From contig CAMYYT010000004.1 of NCBI GenBank assembly GCA_947303585.1, positions 1 through 53,581 of the forward strand: 53,581 bases of DNA, written 5' to 3'. This document shows, in pieces, positions 24,200-32,747 of this stretch; within the stretch, counting starts at the first letter, position 1; the number at the start of each line of letters is the position of its first letter. The notes below the pieces were generated by a model, which saw only the letters and a list, made by a program, of their open reading frames with translations, was not told the DNA's origin and did no database searches. A program made the position numbers and the translations under genes. The DNA comes from an uncultured Pseudomonadota bacterium. GTDB taxonomy: Bacteria > Pseudomonadota > Alphaproteobacteria > Rs-D84.

Positions 24200-25236
24200 A
24201 TTGTGTCTGCGATTTTTTCAACAGCCAAATTTTTTACATACGATTTTTTCGCCATTTTATCAAGGCGCGCCGGATTATCGAACAATTCATCCAAAGTACT
24301 TGATAACCATTTGGCAGAAAACTTATCTTGTGCAATTGCAAAACCACCACCCAATTTTTCAAAAGATGCCGCGTTAGCCGCTTGGTCTGGGTTGATATTT
24401 AATGGCACCAATATCGCAGGACGACCAATTGTTTCCAATTCTATGACTGTGCTAGCCCCGGAACGCCCGATAATTAAATCTGCATCTATAATCGAAGATG
24501 CCATATCGCGAATAAAAGACAAAACATTTGCATGAATTTTATGTTCTGCATAAAATCTTTGCAGTTTTTCTACATTTTCAGGGCGCGTTTGATGCGTTAC
24601 AAATATTTTTTTATTCTTCATTTCTGATACAGCAATTGGAACTATGTCATCCAAAATTTGTGCGCCAAGTGAACCACCTGTGACCAAGATTTTATTTTCA
24701 TGTTTTAATGGCGCGTTGGAATTGTTTATAAAATCGCTGCGCACTGGTAAGCCTGTATAAACAACTTTGATTTTCGTTTGTTTGGGTAAGCCATCTACCG
24801 TTTCAAAGCTTGTCATCAAAGTTTTTACCCAGCGCAATGCGAATTTATTAGCACGTCCTATTGCTGCATTTTGTTCATGCAGATATGTTGGTATTTTCCA
24901 AACATGTGCAGCAAACACAGCCGGCACAGACGCATATCCACCAAACGCAACAACGCGGTCTGGCCGATTAAATAAAAACCTTAATATCAAAGCAACTGCA
25001 GAAATACCTATTTTTGACAAAGCAACCATTTGTTTTACTTTTGATTTAGCCCCCACACCCGAAGCCCAAACAAATGCAACGCGCGCTGTTTTTGGTTTAC
25101 CATCTTGAACCATTTTCATAACACGACCATCTGTGGAAATCGTGATTTTATGACCACGGCGTGCCAATTCGTTTGCCACGCTTAATGCTGGAAAAACATG
25201 TCCACCTGTGCCACCTGTTGCAATCCATATTTTCAT
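24187..25236 (-). CDS. murG: UDP-GlcNAc:lipid I GlcNAc transferase MurG
   Basis: 349 aa, normal for MurG (GT28). The N-terminal domain opens with WIATGGTGGHVFPALSVA, the glycine-rich loop; FGGYASVPAVFAA and PTYLHEQNAAIGRANK follow. The C-terminal domain has VTGGSLGAQILDD and the donor-binding IIGRSGASTVIELETIGRPAILVPL, then NQAA-like DQAANA. It converts lipid I to lipid II on the inner face of the inner membrane. It is the last gene of the PBP1A-mraY-ftsW-murG block, 14 nt after ftsW. Confidence 0.97.
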   Translation of the reverse strand: MKIWIATGGTGGHVFPALSVANELARRGHKITISTDGRVMKMVQDGKPKTARVAFVWASGVGAKSKVKQMVALSKIGISAVALILRFLFNRPDRVVAFGGYASVPAVFAAHVWKIPTYLHEQNAAIGRANKFALRWVKTLMTSFETVDGLPKQTKIKVVYTGLPVRSDFINNSNAPLKHENKILVTGGSLGAQILDDIVPIAVSEMKNKKIFVTHQTRPENVEKLQRFYAEHKIHANVLSFIRDMASSIIDADLIIGRSGASTVIELETIGRPAILVPLNINPDQAANAASFEKLGGGFAIAQDKFSAKWLSSTLDELFDNPARLDKMAKKSYVKNLAVEKIADTITQA

Positions 25237-25250
25237 TTTTTACCCCCGTA

Positions 25251-26396
25251 TCATTTATTCCATGTGTCTTCGCGTATCAATGCCATTACTATACCAAACA
25301 GCACACAGAAAGTCACAAACGACACCCCACCATAAGATATAAATGGTAATGTCATCCCTTTGCTTATCACCAAATGCAACGCTGTCATTAAATTAAAGCA
25401 AATTTGTCCGCCGAACAACGCTGCCACCCCAACTGTTGCATAGATAACAAAATTATCACGCGCATGTATCGCATGGTTTATCAATTTATTTAACACAAAC
25501 AACAATAATAAAACCAATGCTATACAACCAATTGCACCCCAATCTTCAGCAATAGCCGCATACACAAAATCGTTTGTTGATTCTGGCAATACATCTTTGA
25601 CATATGCATCAGACCCACTTCCAAAAAGCCCACCATGCTTGATTGAATTTATTGAATACCAAGCCTGAGACCATCTGTCTACATCAAATATATGTTGAAA
25701 ACGACCACGCACATGTTCTTTGGTCATAATAACTACTGTTGCTAAAACACCCATTACACCAACGACACCTGGAATAAACTTCCATGGGAATCCCGCGACA
25801 AACAGCATAATAAACAAAACACAAATATACAAAAACAAATTTCCAATATCAGGATGTTTGAAAAATGTCGCGGCGCATATTCCAAAAACAACCAGATATG
25901 GCCACCAACTTAGCCATCTGGCACGCCATGCCTCTTTGTTAAGAAATATATCACTTCCATAAACATTGTGCATTTTGTTCAAAAACCATGCAGTTAAAAC
26001 CACAAAAGCAGGCTTTAATACATCGGCTGGCATAAAGCCAAATCCACCGATGTGCGCCCAACGAGCACTTCCTTTGACAGCCACCGGATGAACCAATGTT
26101 ATAAGCAAACCGATTATTCCCAAAACCAAACATACGATAGATAATCTTATAACACCTTGTTTACTTAACATGCTTGAACCAAATAAACATACCAGCCCTA
26201 AAAGATATGCAGGGATTGCTTTTTTGATAAAAAAGAACCATGGCTGTCCCATTTTTGCTGCTTCCGCAGAACCAGCTGTAATCATTGTTATTGCACCAAT
26301 TACCACCAACAACAAAATCAAGCCAAGCAAACCACGGTCTATTTCAAAATACCAACTTGTTAATTTACTTTCCTCACCACGCGTAATTCTTAACAT
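25251..26396 (-). CDS. ftsW: Septal peptidoglycan glycosyltransferase FtsW (SEDS family)
   Basis: 381 aa with about ten membrane segments. SEDS motifs visible are GSARWAHIGGFGFMPADVLKPAFVV (in two parts), KHPDIGNLFLYI, and the C-terminal EDWGAIGC...LPFISYGGVSF. It polymerises lipid II at the division site, normally with a class B PBP. The position between mraY and murG favours FtsW over RodA. It is separated from mraY by 17 nt and from murG by 14 nt; murD, often next to ftsW, is absent. Confidence 0.95.
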   Translation of the reverse strand: MLRITRGEESKLTSWYFEIDRGLLGLILLLVVIGAITMITAGSAEAAKMGQPWFFFIKKAIPAYLLGLVCLFGSSMLSKQGVIRLSIVCLVLGIIGLLITLVHPVAVKGSARWAHIGGFGFMPADVLKPAFVVLTAWFLNKMHNVYGSDIFLNKEAWRARWLSWWPYLVVFGICAATFFKHPDIGNLFLYICVLFIMLFVAGFPWKFIPGVVGVMGVLATVVIMTKEHVRGRFQHIFDVDRWSQAWYSINSIKHGGLFGSGSDAYVKDVLPESTNDFVYAAIAEDWGAIGCIALVLLLLFVLNKLINHAIHARDNFVIYATVGVAALFGGQICFNLMTALHLVISKGMTLPFISYGGVSFVTFCVLFGIVMALIREDTWNK

Positions 26397-26413
26397 AACC
26401 TACACCCATGGTT

Positions 26414-27547
26414 TTAAGCGAACTTTAATAAAATCAAAGCCAAGCCAGAAAATAATACTGACATTATAAAAAATCTATCTACGATTTTTGTTTCGTCCCA
26501 TCCCAATTCTTCAAAATGATGATGAAGAGGCGCACGCAAAAAGATTCTTTTTCCTGTCCCTGTCATTTTTCTACTGATTTTGAAATACATTGTTTGAGTA
26601 AATGAAGATAACAAAATCAAAACCATCATACCTGCTGCAACACCCATGATAATTTCTGACTTTAACAACATTGCAACCGTCCCCATAAAACCACCAAGTG
26701 CCAAGGACCCAACATCCCCCATAAAGATTGTTGCAGGACGCGCATTAAACCACAAAAAGCCAAGAACACCTCCAAATACTGCCCCCAACACACCATAAAG
26801 AGCGCTGGTTTCTGGCAAGAATATAACAGCATCCATAAAGCCTGTCCGAGTTGCACCATAAAGAGCCACAACCAAAACTATTAAAACAGGTAAATATAAT
26901 TTAGCCAACATTCCATCCAGACCGTCTGTTATATTGGTTGCATTCGCCGAACCACAAATTACAAAATACGCAAACACATAATACAAAAAACCACATGTTA
27001 TAGAAAAACCAAATAAATCACAGATATGCCATGCGTTTAATGGTAATTCTATGCTAGAACCCAAAACGATAGACAAACTGGGGACATAACCTGGCATCGT
27101 TTTGTTTATACAATACGCAAGAACAGCCACACATATTGCTTCCAATCCCAGACGCATAGATGGCGACAAACCATTTGATGCTTTCTTGGATTGACTATGT
27201 ATTTTTTTATAATCATCAACAAAACCAATTGCACCAAACATCAAAAGCGAAGCAAGCGCAATCCAACCTGTTGCGTTATGCATTGGCATAAACAAAAGCG
27301 CACTGACAAATACCGCAATCAAAATCAATATCCCACCCATAGACGGGGTGCCTGCTTTTTTACGGTGTTGAATCGGAACATTTTCACTTATTGGTTGACC
27401 TTTGCCCTGAATTTTATGCATGAATTTAATAAAACTGCGCCCAAAAACAATCATTATCATAAACGCCGTTCCAAAAGCCGCGGCAAACTGGGTCCAGCCG
27501 CTTGCAAAAAAACTAAAACCGCGCCCTATTAAAAAATCCGTCAGCAT
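26414..27547 (-). CDS. mraY: Phospho-N-acetylmuramoyl-pentapeptide-transferase
   Basis: 377 aa, polytopic. Diagnostic motifs are KKAGTPSMGGILIL (~75-88), GFVDDYKKI (catalytic Asp pair, ~125-133), NATNITDGLDGMLA (~225), FMGDVGSLALGG (~285) and RAPLHHHFEELGW (~345). It makes lipid I from UDP-MurNAc-pentapeptide and undecaprenyl phosphate in the inner membrane. A GGAG ribosome site precedes the ATG at 27547. It starts about 75 nt downstream of the PBP1A gene, with room for its own promoter. Confidence 0.97.
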   Translation of the reverse strand: MLTDFLIGRGFSFFASGWTQFAAAFGTAFMIMIVFGRSFIKFMHKIQGKGQPISENVPIQHRKKAGTPSMGGILILIAVFVSALLFMPMHNATGWIALASLLMFGAIGFVDDYKKIHSQSKKASNGLSPSMRLGLEAICVAVLAYCINKTMPGYVPSLSIVLGSSIELPLNAWHICDLFGFSITCGFLYYVFAYFVICGSANATNITDGLDGMLAKLYLPVLIVLVVALYGATRTGFMDAVIFLPETSALYGVLGAVFGGVLGFLWFNARPATIFMGDVGSLALGGFMGTVAMLLKSEIIMGVAAGMMVLILLSSFTQTMYFKISRKMTGTGKRIFLRAPLHHHFEELGWDETKIVDRFFIMSVLFSGLALILLKFA

Positions 27548-27621
27548 AAAAAACTCCTTTTCTTTATGTGACTATTTTATCATAAAAAAATACTGAAATG
27601 AAATAATAATATATAAATATA

Positions 27622-29670
27622 TTAAAATATACCACCAACCACAGGTCTTTCTGTTTGGACCTCTGATGTTTCTAATTTATTTGGTGCTTGTCCTGGTTTA
27701 AAAGCTTCATTTATAATCGTTCCATTCGGGTCTTGAGCAGCAGAAACACCTGTATTTCTGTTAACACGCATAAAAGTCAAGCCGTTTGGCACAGGGAAAG
27801 GTTGATTACTTTCGTTTTGTAATGCAACACGCATAAAATCAGAAAACACACGCGCAGCCATGTGTGAACCGGCGCCTTTGCCCAATGATTTAGGTGTATC
27901 ATATCCCAAATATACCCCCGCTATCAAATTCTTAGAAAAGCCAACAAACCAAACATCTTTGACATCGTTTGTTGTACCTGTTTTTCCAGCAATAGTATGT
28001 CCTGGAACTGCTGCCTGTCTGCCCGTACCACGTTCAACTACACCCTGCAACATAGAAACTAATTGATATAAACTTTGCGCATCAGACAAAGGTTCGGTCT
28101 TTTCATCAGCATCCACAGGCAATAATGATTCATTCCATTCAATTTGTTCATGCTTTTGACCGTTGATAAGATTGCCATATCTGTCTTCAATATAATCAAC
28201 CATTTTTGGTTCTATAGCGCGTCCGCCATTTACAAACGCAGAATACCCCAAGACTAATTTTTGTAATGTTGTTTCACCGCTTCCCAATGCCATTGATTCG
28301 TTTACAGCCGATAAATCTTTTGGATATACACCAAATTTTTGTGCTGTTTCAATCGCATCACGAACGCCTATTTGTTCAACAAGACGAACCGCAGGGACAT
28401 TACGCGAAGTTTCCAATGCAAAACGCAATGGGATATTACCCAAGAATTTTTTATCATAATTTTCTGGACGCCACTCTTTGTTATTTTCACGCCAGCCAAC
28501 AATAGGTGCATCCAAAATCAAACTTTCTGGGCTGTACCCTTTTTCAAGTGCCGACAAATACACAAAAGGTTTAATTGTAGAACCAATTTGACGATATGCC
28601 TGTGTTGCACGATTAAAAGAACTTTGACGGAAAGAGCGTCCGCCACTCATCGCAACGATTCGTCCAGTATGTGGATTCATAGCAATAATTGCACCCTGTA
28701 ATTTAGGTTCGTTTGCAGATTTGTTGGCATTGTACGCGTCTAATTCTTTGGCCAATGCCGCAGCCGCAGCGCGCTGATATTCAGGAACAATTGTCGTTTT
28801 TATATAAAGTCCTTGGTTATACAGAGTATCACGACCAATCGTTTCTAATAATTTGCGTCTTACATCTTCGGCAAAATATTGAAAATCAACCTCCATCTGG
28901 GCAGTAAAACCCGAATTGATATTCAAAGGTTCATTTGATGCAATTTGTGCTTCTTCTTTTGTAATATAGCCATCATCAACCATACGACGCAATACATAAT
29001 TTCTGCGTTCCACAGCACGATTTCTATCGTTCGGTGCCTTTGGCAGAGATGCCAAAAATGCACATTCTGATAAACTTAAATCTTTCACAGGTTTATTAAA
29101 ATACATCAATGCAGCAGAACCAACACCGTACGCACGCGCACCTAAAAATATTTCATTAAGATACAATGTCATTATATGTTTTTTGGAAAAACTGCGTTCC
29201 AAGCGCAAAGCCAAAATCGCTTCTTTGACCTTTCTTGAAATTGTCCTGTCAGATGTAAGAAAGAAATTTTTAGCAACCTGTTGTGTAATGGTTGATGCAC
29301 CTGTAAATTTTGCATCAAATCCCAAAAGACGCATACCGTTATTCAAACTGGCGCGAATAATACCTTGGACATCAATACCCGGATGAGTCCAAAAATTTTG
29401 ATCTTCGGCCGCAACAAAAGCATTTATTAATTGCGATGGCATATCATCAAAGTCAATAAATACGCGCCTTTCTTCGGCATATTCAATCAAAAGAGAACCA
29501 TCACTGGCATACAAACGCGTCGCCACAGGTGGCGTATATGTAGCCAAATTTTTATAATCTGGTAAATCATGCCCATAAATTAAAATCAGTGCCGCCAATC
29601 CAGCAATAGCAGCAACTATGCACCAAAACACAAAATTGATAAACAAGCGCAAATATTTTTTAAATTTCAT
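27622..29670 (-). CDS. Penicillin-binding protein 1A (bifunctional transglycosylase/transpeptidase)
   Basis: 682 aa from the ATG at 29670, which opens a cytoplasmic basic stretch and one membrane anchor (~10-30); a TTG 36 nt upstream is an alternative. The GT51 domain (~50-230) has FVAAEDQNFWTHPGID, GASTITQQVAKN and RKVKEAILALRLE. The transpeptidase domain (~330-650) has the SxxK motif in GSTIKPFVYL, the region ESMALGSGETT where SxN is expected, and GKTGTTND. It builds and cross-links peptidoglycan in the periplasm. The length is short for PBP1A (~800 aa), mainly through a shorter or missing ODD/OB-like insert. It heads the murein block. Confidence 0.93.
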   Translation of the reverse strand: MKFKKYLRLFINFVFWCIVAAIAGLAALILIYGHDLPDYKNLATYTPPVATRLYASDGSLLIEYAEERRVFIDFDDMPSQLINAFVAAEDQNFWTHPGIDVQGIIRASLNNGMRLLGFDAKFTGASTITQQVAKNFFLTSDRTISRKVKEAILALRLERSFSKKHIMTLYLNEIFLGARAYGVGSAALMYFNKPVKDLSLSECAFLASLPKAPNDRNRAVERRNYVLRRMVDDGYITKEEAQIASNEPLNINSGFTAQMEVDFQYFAEDVRRKLLETIGRDTLYNQGLYIKTTIVPEYQRAAAAALAKELDAYNANKSANEPKLQGAIIAMNPHTGRIVAMSGGRSFRQSSFNRATQAYRQIGSTIKPFVYLSALEKGYSPESLILDAPIVGWRENNKEWRPENYDKKFLGNIPLRFALETSRNVPAVRLVEQIGVRDAIETAQKFGVYPKDLSAVNESMALGSGETTLQKLVLGYSAFVNGGRAIEPKMVDYIEDRYGNLINGQKHEQIEWNESLLPVDADEKTEPLSDAQSLYQLVSMLQGVVERGTGRQAAVPGHTIAGKTGTTNDVKDVWFVGFSKNLIAGVYLGYDTPKSLGKGAGSHMAARVFSDFMRVALQNESNQPFPVPNGLTFMRVNRNTGVSAAQDPNGTIINEAFKPGQAPNKLETSEVQTERPVVGGIF

Positions 29671-29723
29671 ACGTATAATTTTATGATAAATATTTAAACT
29701 TTGCAAGTGATGGTTTCAATTAA

Positions 29724-29749
29724 ATAAAAAAAAACCGGCAACGCCGGTC
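29724..29749 (-). terminator. Terminator after the IMPase-like gene
   Basis: Stem accggc/gccggt with a 3-nt loop and a long T tail on the minus strand, directly after the stop at 29753. It separates this gene from the PBP1A gene downstream. Confidence 0.85.
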
Positions 29750-29752
29750 TTG

Positions 29753-30463
29753 TTAAAATTCAACTTTGCCGTTCGTGGCAATAATATCCCCGTTGTTTTC
29801 AAATAATTTTCCGCCAGCTTCACGTATCAATAATTCGCCGGCTGCAATTTCAGCATAATCAATCGGGTCAGATATAAACGCATCCAACTTTCCAGCAGCA
29901 ACCCATGCTAAATCCAAAGCTGGACATCCTGTTTCGCGCGCGGCGCCACTAATTATTGGGCGAATACCATTTGTGTTATATCCAATTGTCAAATCAACCG
30001 GTTCTTTCAAATTAGATACACGAATCTTTTCAGAATGATATGCAGAAAATACATAAGCGCCATTACCTTTTTCTGCATAATATAATCTTTCATCTATCGG
30101 AGAATAAACCAAAGCAATTTTCGTTTCACCATTAGTACGCAAAGCCAAAGATATTGCAAAATGCGCGTTACCACGAACAAAATTAGCAGCACCAGACAAG
30201 GCCAACACAAATTCATCGCGTCCATCGCCCGTCTTTGATACATCAGGTGTTAACAAGCCCGCACTTGGGCGAACAAGCTGTAAATCAGATAATATACTTT
30301 CTTCGATTCTTGCAGATGCTTTGGCAACAAAATCACGCGCGCTGTTCAAAGATTGCTGAAGATTTTCAACTTCGCCGAAATCATGGCGCAAACCGGACGC
30401 AGTATTTTGAAGCGCTGCGAACATTTTGTTTAATTCAGTCGAACCTTTAATCAGCAAATCCAT
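29753..30463 (-). CDS. Inositol-monophosphatase-like protein with degenerate active site
   Basis: 236 aa with the IMPase/CysQ fold outline: ASGLRHDFGEVENLQQS at the N-terminus, ANFVRGNAHFAISLALRTNGETKIALVYSPIDERLYYAEKG in parts through the middle, and the C-terminal LDLAWVAAGKLDAF and EIAAGELLIREAGGKL. Family enzymes bind magnesium through a GEE-type Glu and a D-P-(I/L)-D-G-T motif just before NFVHG. Here that stretch reads FVLALSGAANFVRG, with both Asp lost, and no GEE motif is seen. I infer loss of phosphatase activity or a new function. An SDPIDYAEIAAG segment replaces the usual (W/K)xWD motif. It lies 27 nt downstream of rpmE on the same strand. Confidence 0.82.
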   Translation of the reverse strand: MDLLIKGSTELNKMFAALQNTASGLRHDFGEVENLQQSLNSARDFVAKASARIEESILSDLQLVRPSAGLLTPDVSKTGDGRDEFVLALSGAANFVRGNAHFAISLALRTNGETKIALVYSPIDERLYYAEKGNGAYVFSAYHSEKIRVSNLKEPVDLTIGYNTNGIRPIISGAARETGCPALDLAWVAAGKLDAFISDPIDYAEIAAGELLIREAGGKLFENNGDIIATNGKVEF

Positions 30464-30490
30464 TGATATGCCCTTTTATTCAAAAATGAA

Positions 30491-30703
30491 TTAAAATTTG
30501 AATCCTGCAAATTTACTTTTGAATTCTTCTGCACGTTTACCTTTGGCACCTTCGTTACTGCGCTGACCAGTCCAAGCTGGATGGTTCAAATTGTCAGTAG
30601 ACAAAACCAAATCTTTTTTAACAGAAGAATACATTTTTACAGTTTTACCGTCAGTAGTTGTGACGTTAATTTCATGATATTCTGGATGAATTCCTTTTTT
30701 CAT
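30491..30703 (-). CDS. rpmE: 50S ribosomal protein L31
   Basis: 70 aa. MKKGIHPEYHEINVTTTDG opens the chain, and LSTDNLNHPAWTGQ and a Lys-rich end (KFAGF) follow, typical of the alphaproteobacterial zinc-free L31 (no CxxC). The start has an AAAGGA site. Confidence 0.95.
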   Translation of the reverse strand: MKKGIHPEYHEINVTTTDGKTVKMYSSVKKDLVLSTDNLNHPAWTGQRSNEGAKGKRAEEFKSKFAGFKF

Positions 30704-30797
30704 CTTGATGTCCTTTGTTTATAATTTATTCAATATAGCCCGAAGATTATACCTGCTTTTTTCGTAAAATCAAGATAAAGTTATCTTTGTTTTATTG

Positions 30798-31307
30798 TTA
30801 ATATTGCCCGATACACCCAAGATAAGAATTTCCTGTCGATTCGATGATATTTATAAACTGATTTTGATTTTTCCCAGAAAACAAAGCCAAAATCGTCCCA
30901 GCATCAGTAGCCAACATATCTGTAACAGTAGCTATGGATGAATTCATTTTCTTGAAAAAACCGCTGGCAGGTCTAATTTCAGCGGCAAACAATCGATTTG
31001 TTCCATGCGTTTTAGCATGTGTTTCATCAACAATAACCATCAGCTGACATTCTGGGGATATAATCATTTTATCAACAATTGTGGCATTAGCGCCCAACAA
31101 TTCCCCCCACCAGCCAGTCGATTCACAAAACACAGGATAATAAACAACCGATTCGGGTTTTTTTTCAAAAATAGAAGCCAAATCTAAATCAGACGCTATG
31201 ACTTCTGGCATAAGACCGTTTTCCCCATTAATAACCTTACGCGCCAACTGGTAATCAGCATTACCAGTTGTTTTATATGGCCAGTAAAGAATCGGAAATC
31301 TACTCAT
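30798..31307 (-). CDS. Hypothetical protein, 169 aa
   Basis: A soluble protein without signal peptide, not recognised. Its start MSRFPILYWPYKTTGNADYQ is rich in aromatics. A middle part has ESTGWWGELLGANATIVDK and ECQLMVIVDE, and the end is GNSYLGCIGQY. No clear ribosome site is seen before the ATG at 31307. It lies 69 nt downstream of the divergent VirB6-like gene's stop, on the same strand as rpmE. No function can be proposed. Confidence 0.6.
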   Translation of the reverse strand: MSRFPILYWPYKTTGNADYQLARKVINGENGLMPEVIASDLDLASIFEKKPESVVYYPVFCESTGWWGELLGANATIVDKMIISPECQLMVIVDETHAKTHGTNRLFAAEIRPASGFFKKMNSSIATVTDMLATDAGTILALFSGKNQNQFINIIESTGNSYLGCIGQY

Positions 31308-31375
31308 CGCTATGAATTATATCAGATTCGGCTCAAATAAAAAAGACCACTTTGTTAAATAAATTACTTGATTTT

Positions 31376-32677
31376 TTATTTTTTTATTGAGGACCACATT
31401 TTTTTAAGGTCTTTCCACATTGTTCCGACATCATTTTTTGCTGTTTGATAATACTTGTCAGATATTTTTACTTTGAAGAACATAGAGGTTAACTGTGGAA
31501 TCATAGTCATAAACATCGCGATAAATACACCCATCAAAATCACAGTAATTAAACTATCATTGTTCAAAAGCAAACCATTTATAATTTCTTGCGAATCGCC
31601 ACTTTCTATGATTTCTTTGATTTTTAATATTCCACTACTTCTGCTAAATGCAGAATTTACAAACATCACAGCAAAACATAAAAATATTATTGTCAAAGCT
31701 ATTCCAACCATAGCTTGAACTACATCTTCTATCATTTTACGAATCGTTCGTCCGCCCTTTGGCAACAATGTAAATTCGTCTTCGTCAAACAGCCAAGCCA
31801 TCAACATTAATGGCAACATAACAAAATCCATAGCCAATTTTATAAATACTTCCAGAAAATATAATGGTATAGGCAACAGAGCATAAAAGAATAATACCAA
31901 TATTAATAATCCCGCAAAAAACAACACAACGTTTGGAAAAATCGGAACCTTGTCCAAAATCTTATGCCAGTATTCTATATCAAAAGCCATATTCAACATT
32001 GTCCACCCAACCGTCATACCCAAGCCTGTGATTTGATGAACATGCGCCAATTCGCAAAGCATTTGATGCCGAAGTTTTGGCGAAAAAGCCCCACCTTGTT
32101 CAAGTTGGACATTTTTGACATCTTCCAAAGCTGTGGCAACCATGCAATTAGCGAATGTTTTATCATCTGATGATATTATCGAATCGAAAGATGTACCTAT
32201 TTGAAAAGCAGGTTCTATCAAAGTGTTTGATATAAAATACGGCAAATTAAATCGCCCAATTGGGATTAATAATACTATCAATATTGTTAATTTTACGAAT
32301 CTGTGGCTGAAGTTTCCAAAAATTTTTGAAGCGCTTTCCATTTTATTATTCAACATATTAGAAACAAGGCGCCATGCAATATAGACTGCCAAAAGAGCCA
32401 CAGACATCGGAATAATTATTTTACCAAGGGTTTTATAAACCGATGGAATCAAAGTGGACATAGCAACCATTATGTCTGAAAAAACCTGACAGGTCCAACA
32501 AGATGAAAAAAAGTTAAATGCTTCGTTGGTGTCTACCGGAGCAACACTTCGCCATATTGAAACGCCTACGATACCAACACCTGTCGCAATCAAACCTGCC
32601 ACAATTGGTGCAACCGCCCCTGCCGAAAATGGCATAGCCGCTAAAAACGCTATAAAAAATTTTTTTAACGATTTCAT
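31376..32677 (-). CDS. VirB6/TrbL-like polytopic membrane protein 1 (divergent member)
   Basis: 433 aa from the ATG at 32677, which opens a signal-like hydrophobic segment (KKFFIAFLAAMPFSAGAVAP). A periplasmic Cys pair follows in SCWTCQVF (~70), then six or so membrane helices, including PIPLYFLEVFIKLAMDFVML, which resembles the conserved region of VirB6/TrbL channel subunits of type IV secretion systems. The C-terminus is basic and cytoplasmic (DLKKMWSSIKK). It shares a 70-bp divergent promoter region with the other four. The TATAAT lies 7 nt before its ATG, so the message is probably leaderless. Confidence 0.8.
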   Translation of the reverse strand: MKSLKKFFIAFLAAMPFSAGAVAPIVAGLIATGVGIVGVSIWRSVAPVDTNEAFNFFSSCWTCQVFSDIMVAMSTLIPSVYKTLGKIIIPMSVALLAVYIAWRLVSNMLNNKMESASKIFGNFSHRFVKLTILIVLLIPIGRFNLPYFISNTLIEPAFQIGTSFDSIISSDDKTFANCMVATALEDVKNVQLEQGGAFSPKLRHQMLCELAHVHQITGLGMTVGWTMLNMAFDIEYWHKILDKVPIFPNVVLFFAGLLILVLFFYALLPIPLYFLEVFIKLAMDFVMLPLMLMAWLFDEDEFTLLPKGGRTIRKMIEDVVQAMVGIALTIIFLCFAVMFVNSAFSRSSGILKIKEIIESGDSQEIINGLLLNNDSLITVILMGVFIAMFMTMIPQLTSMFFKVKISDKYYQTAKNDVGTMWKDLKKMWSSIKK

Positions 32678-32684
32678 AATTTTA

Positions 32685-32697
32685 ATTATACCACAAA
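32685..32697 (-). promoter_or_regulatory. Extended -10 promoter of VirB6-like gene 1
   Basis: ATTTGTGGTATAAT-type string on the minus strand; TATAAT ends 7 nt before the start codon, which predicts a leaderless mRNA. With the plus-strand promoter at 32707 it forms a near-perfect inverted repeat. Confidence 0.65.
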
Positions 32698-32706
32698 TTA
32701 TTAAAA

Positions 32707-32718
32707 ATGTGATATAAT
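32707..32718 (+). promoter_or_regulatory. Extended -10 promoter of the VirB6-like operon
   Basis: ATGTGATATAAT, TATAAT at 32713-32718, 29 nt before the ATG at 32748. Divergent from the promoter at 32685. Confidence 0.6.
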
Positions 32719-32747
32719 TCAATACATAATATATATAAATGTAAAGA

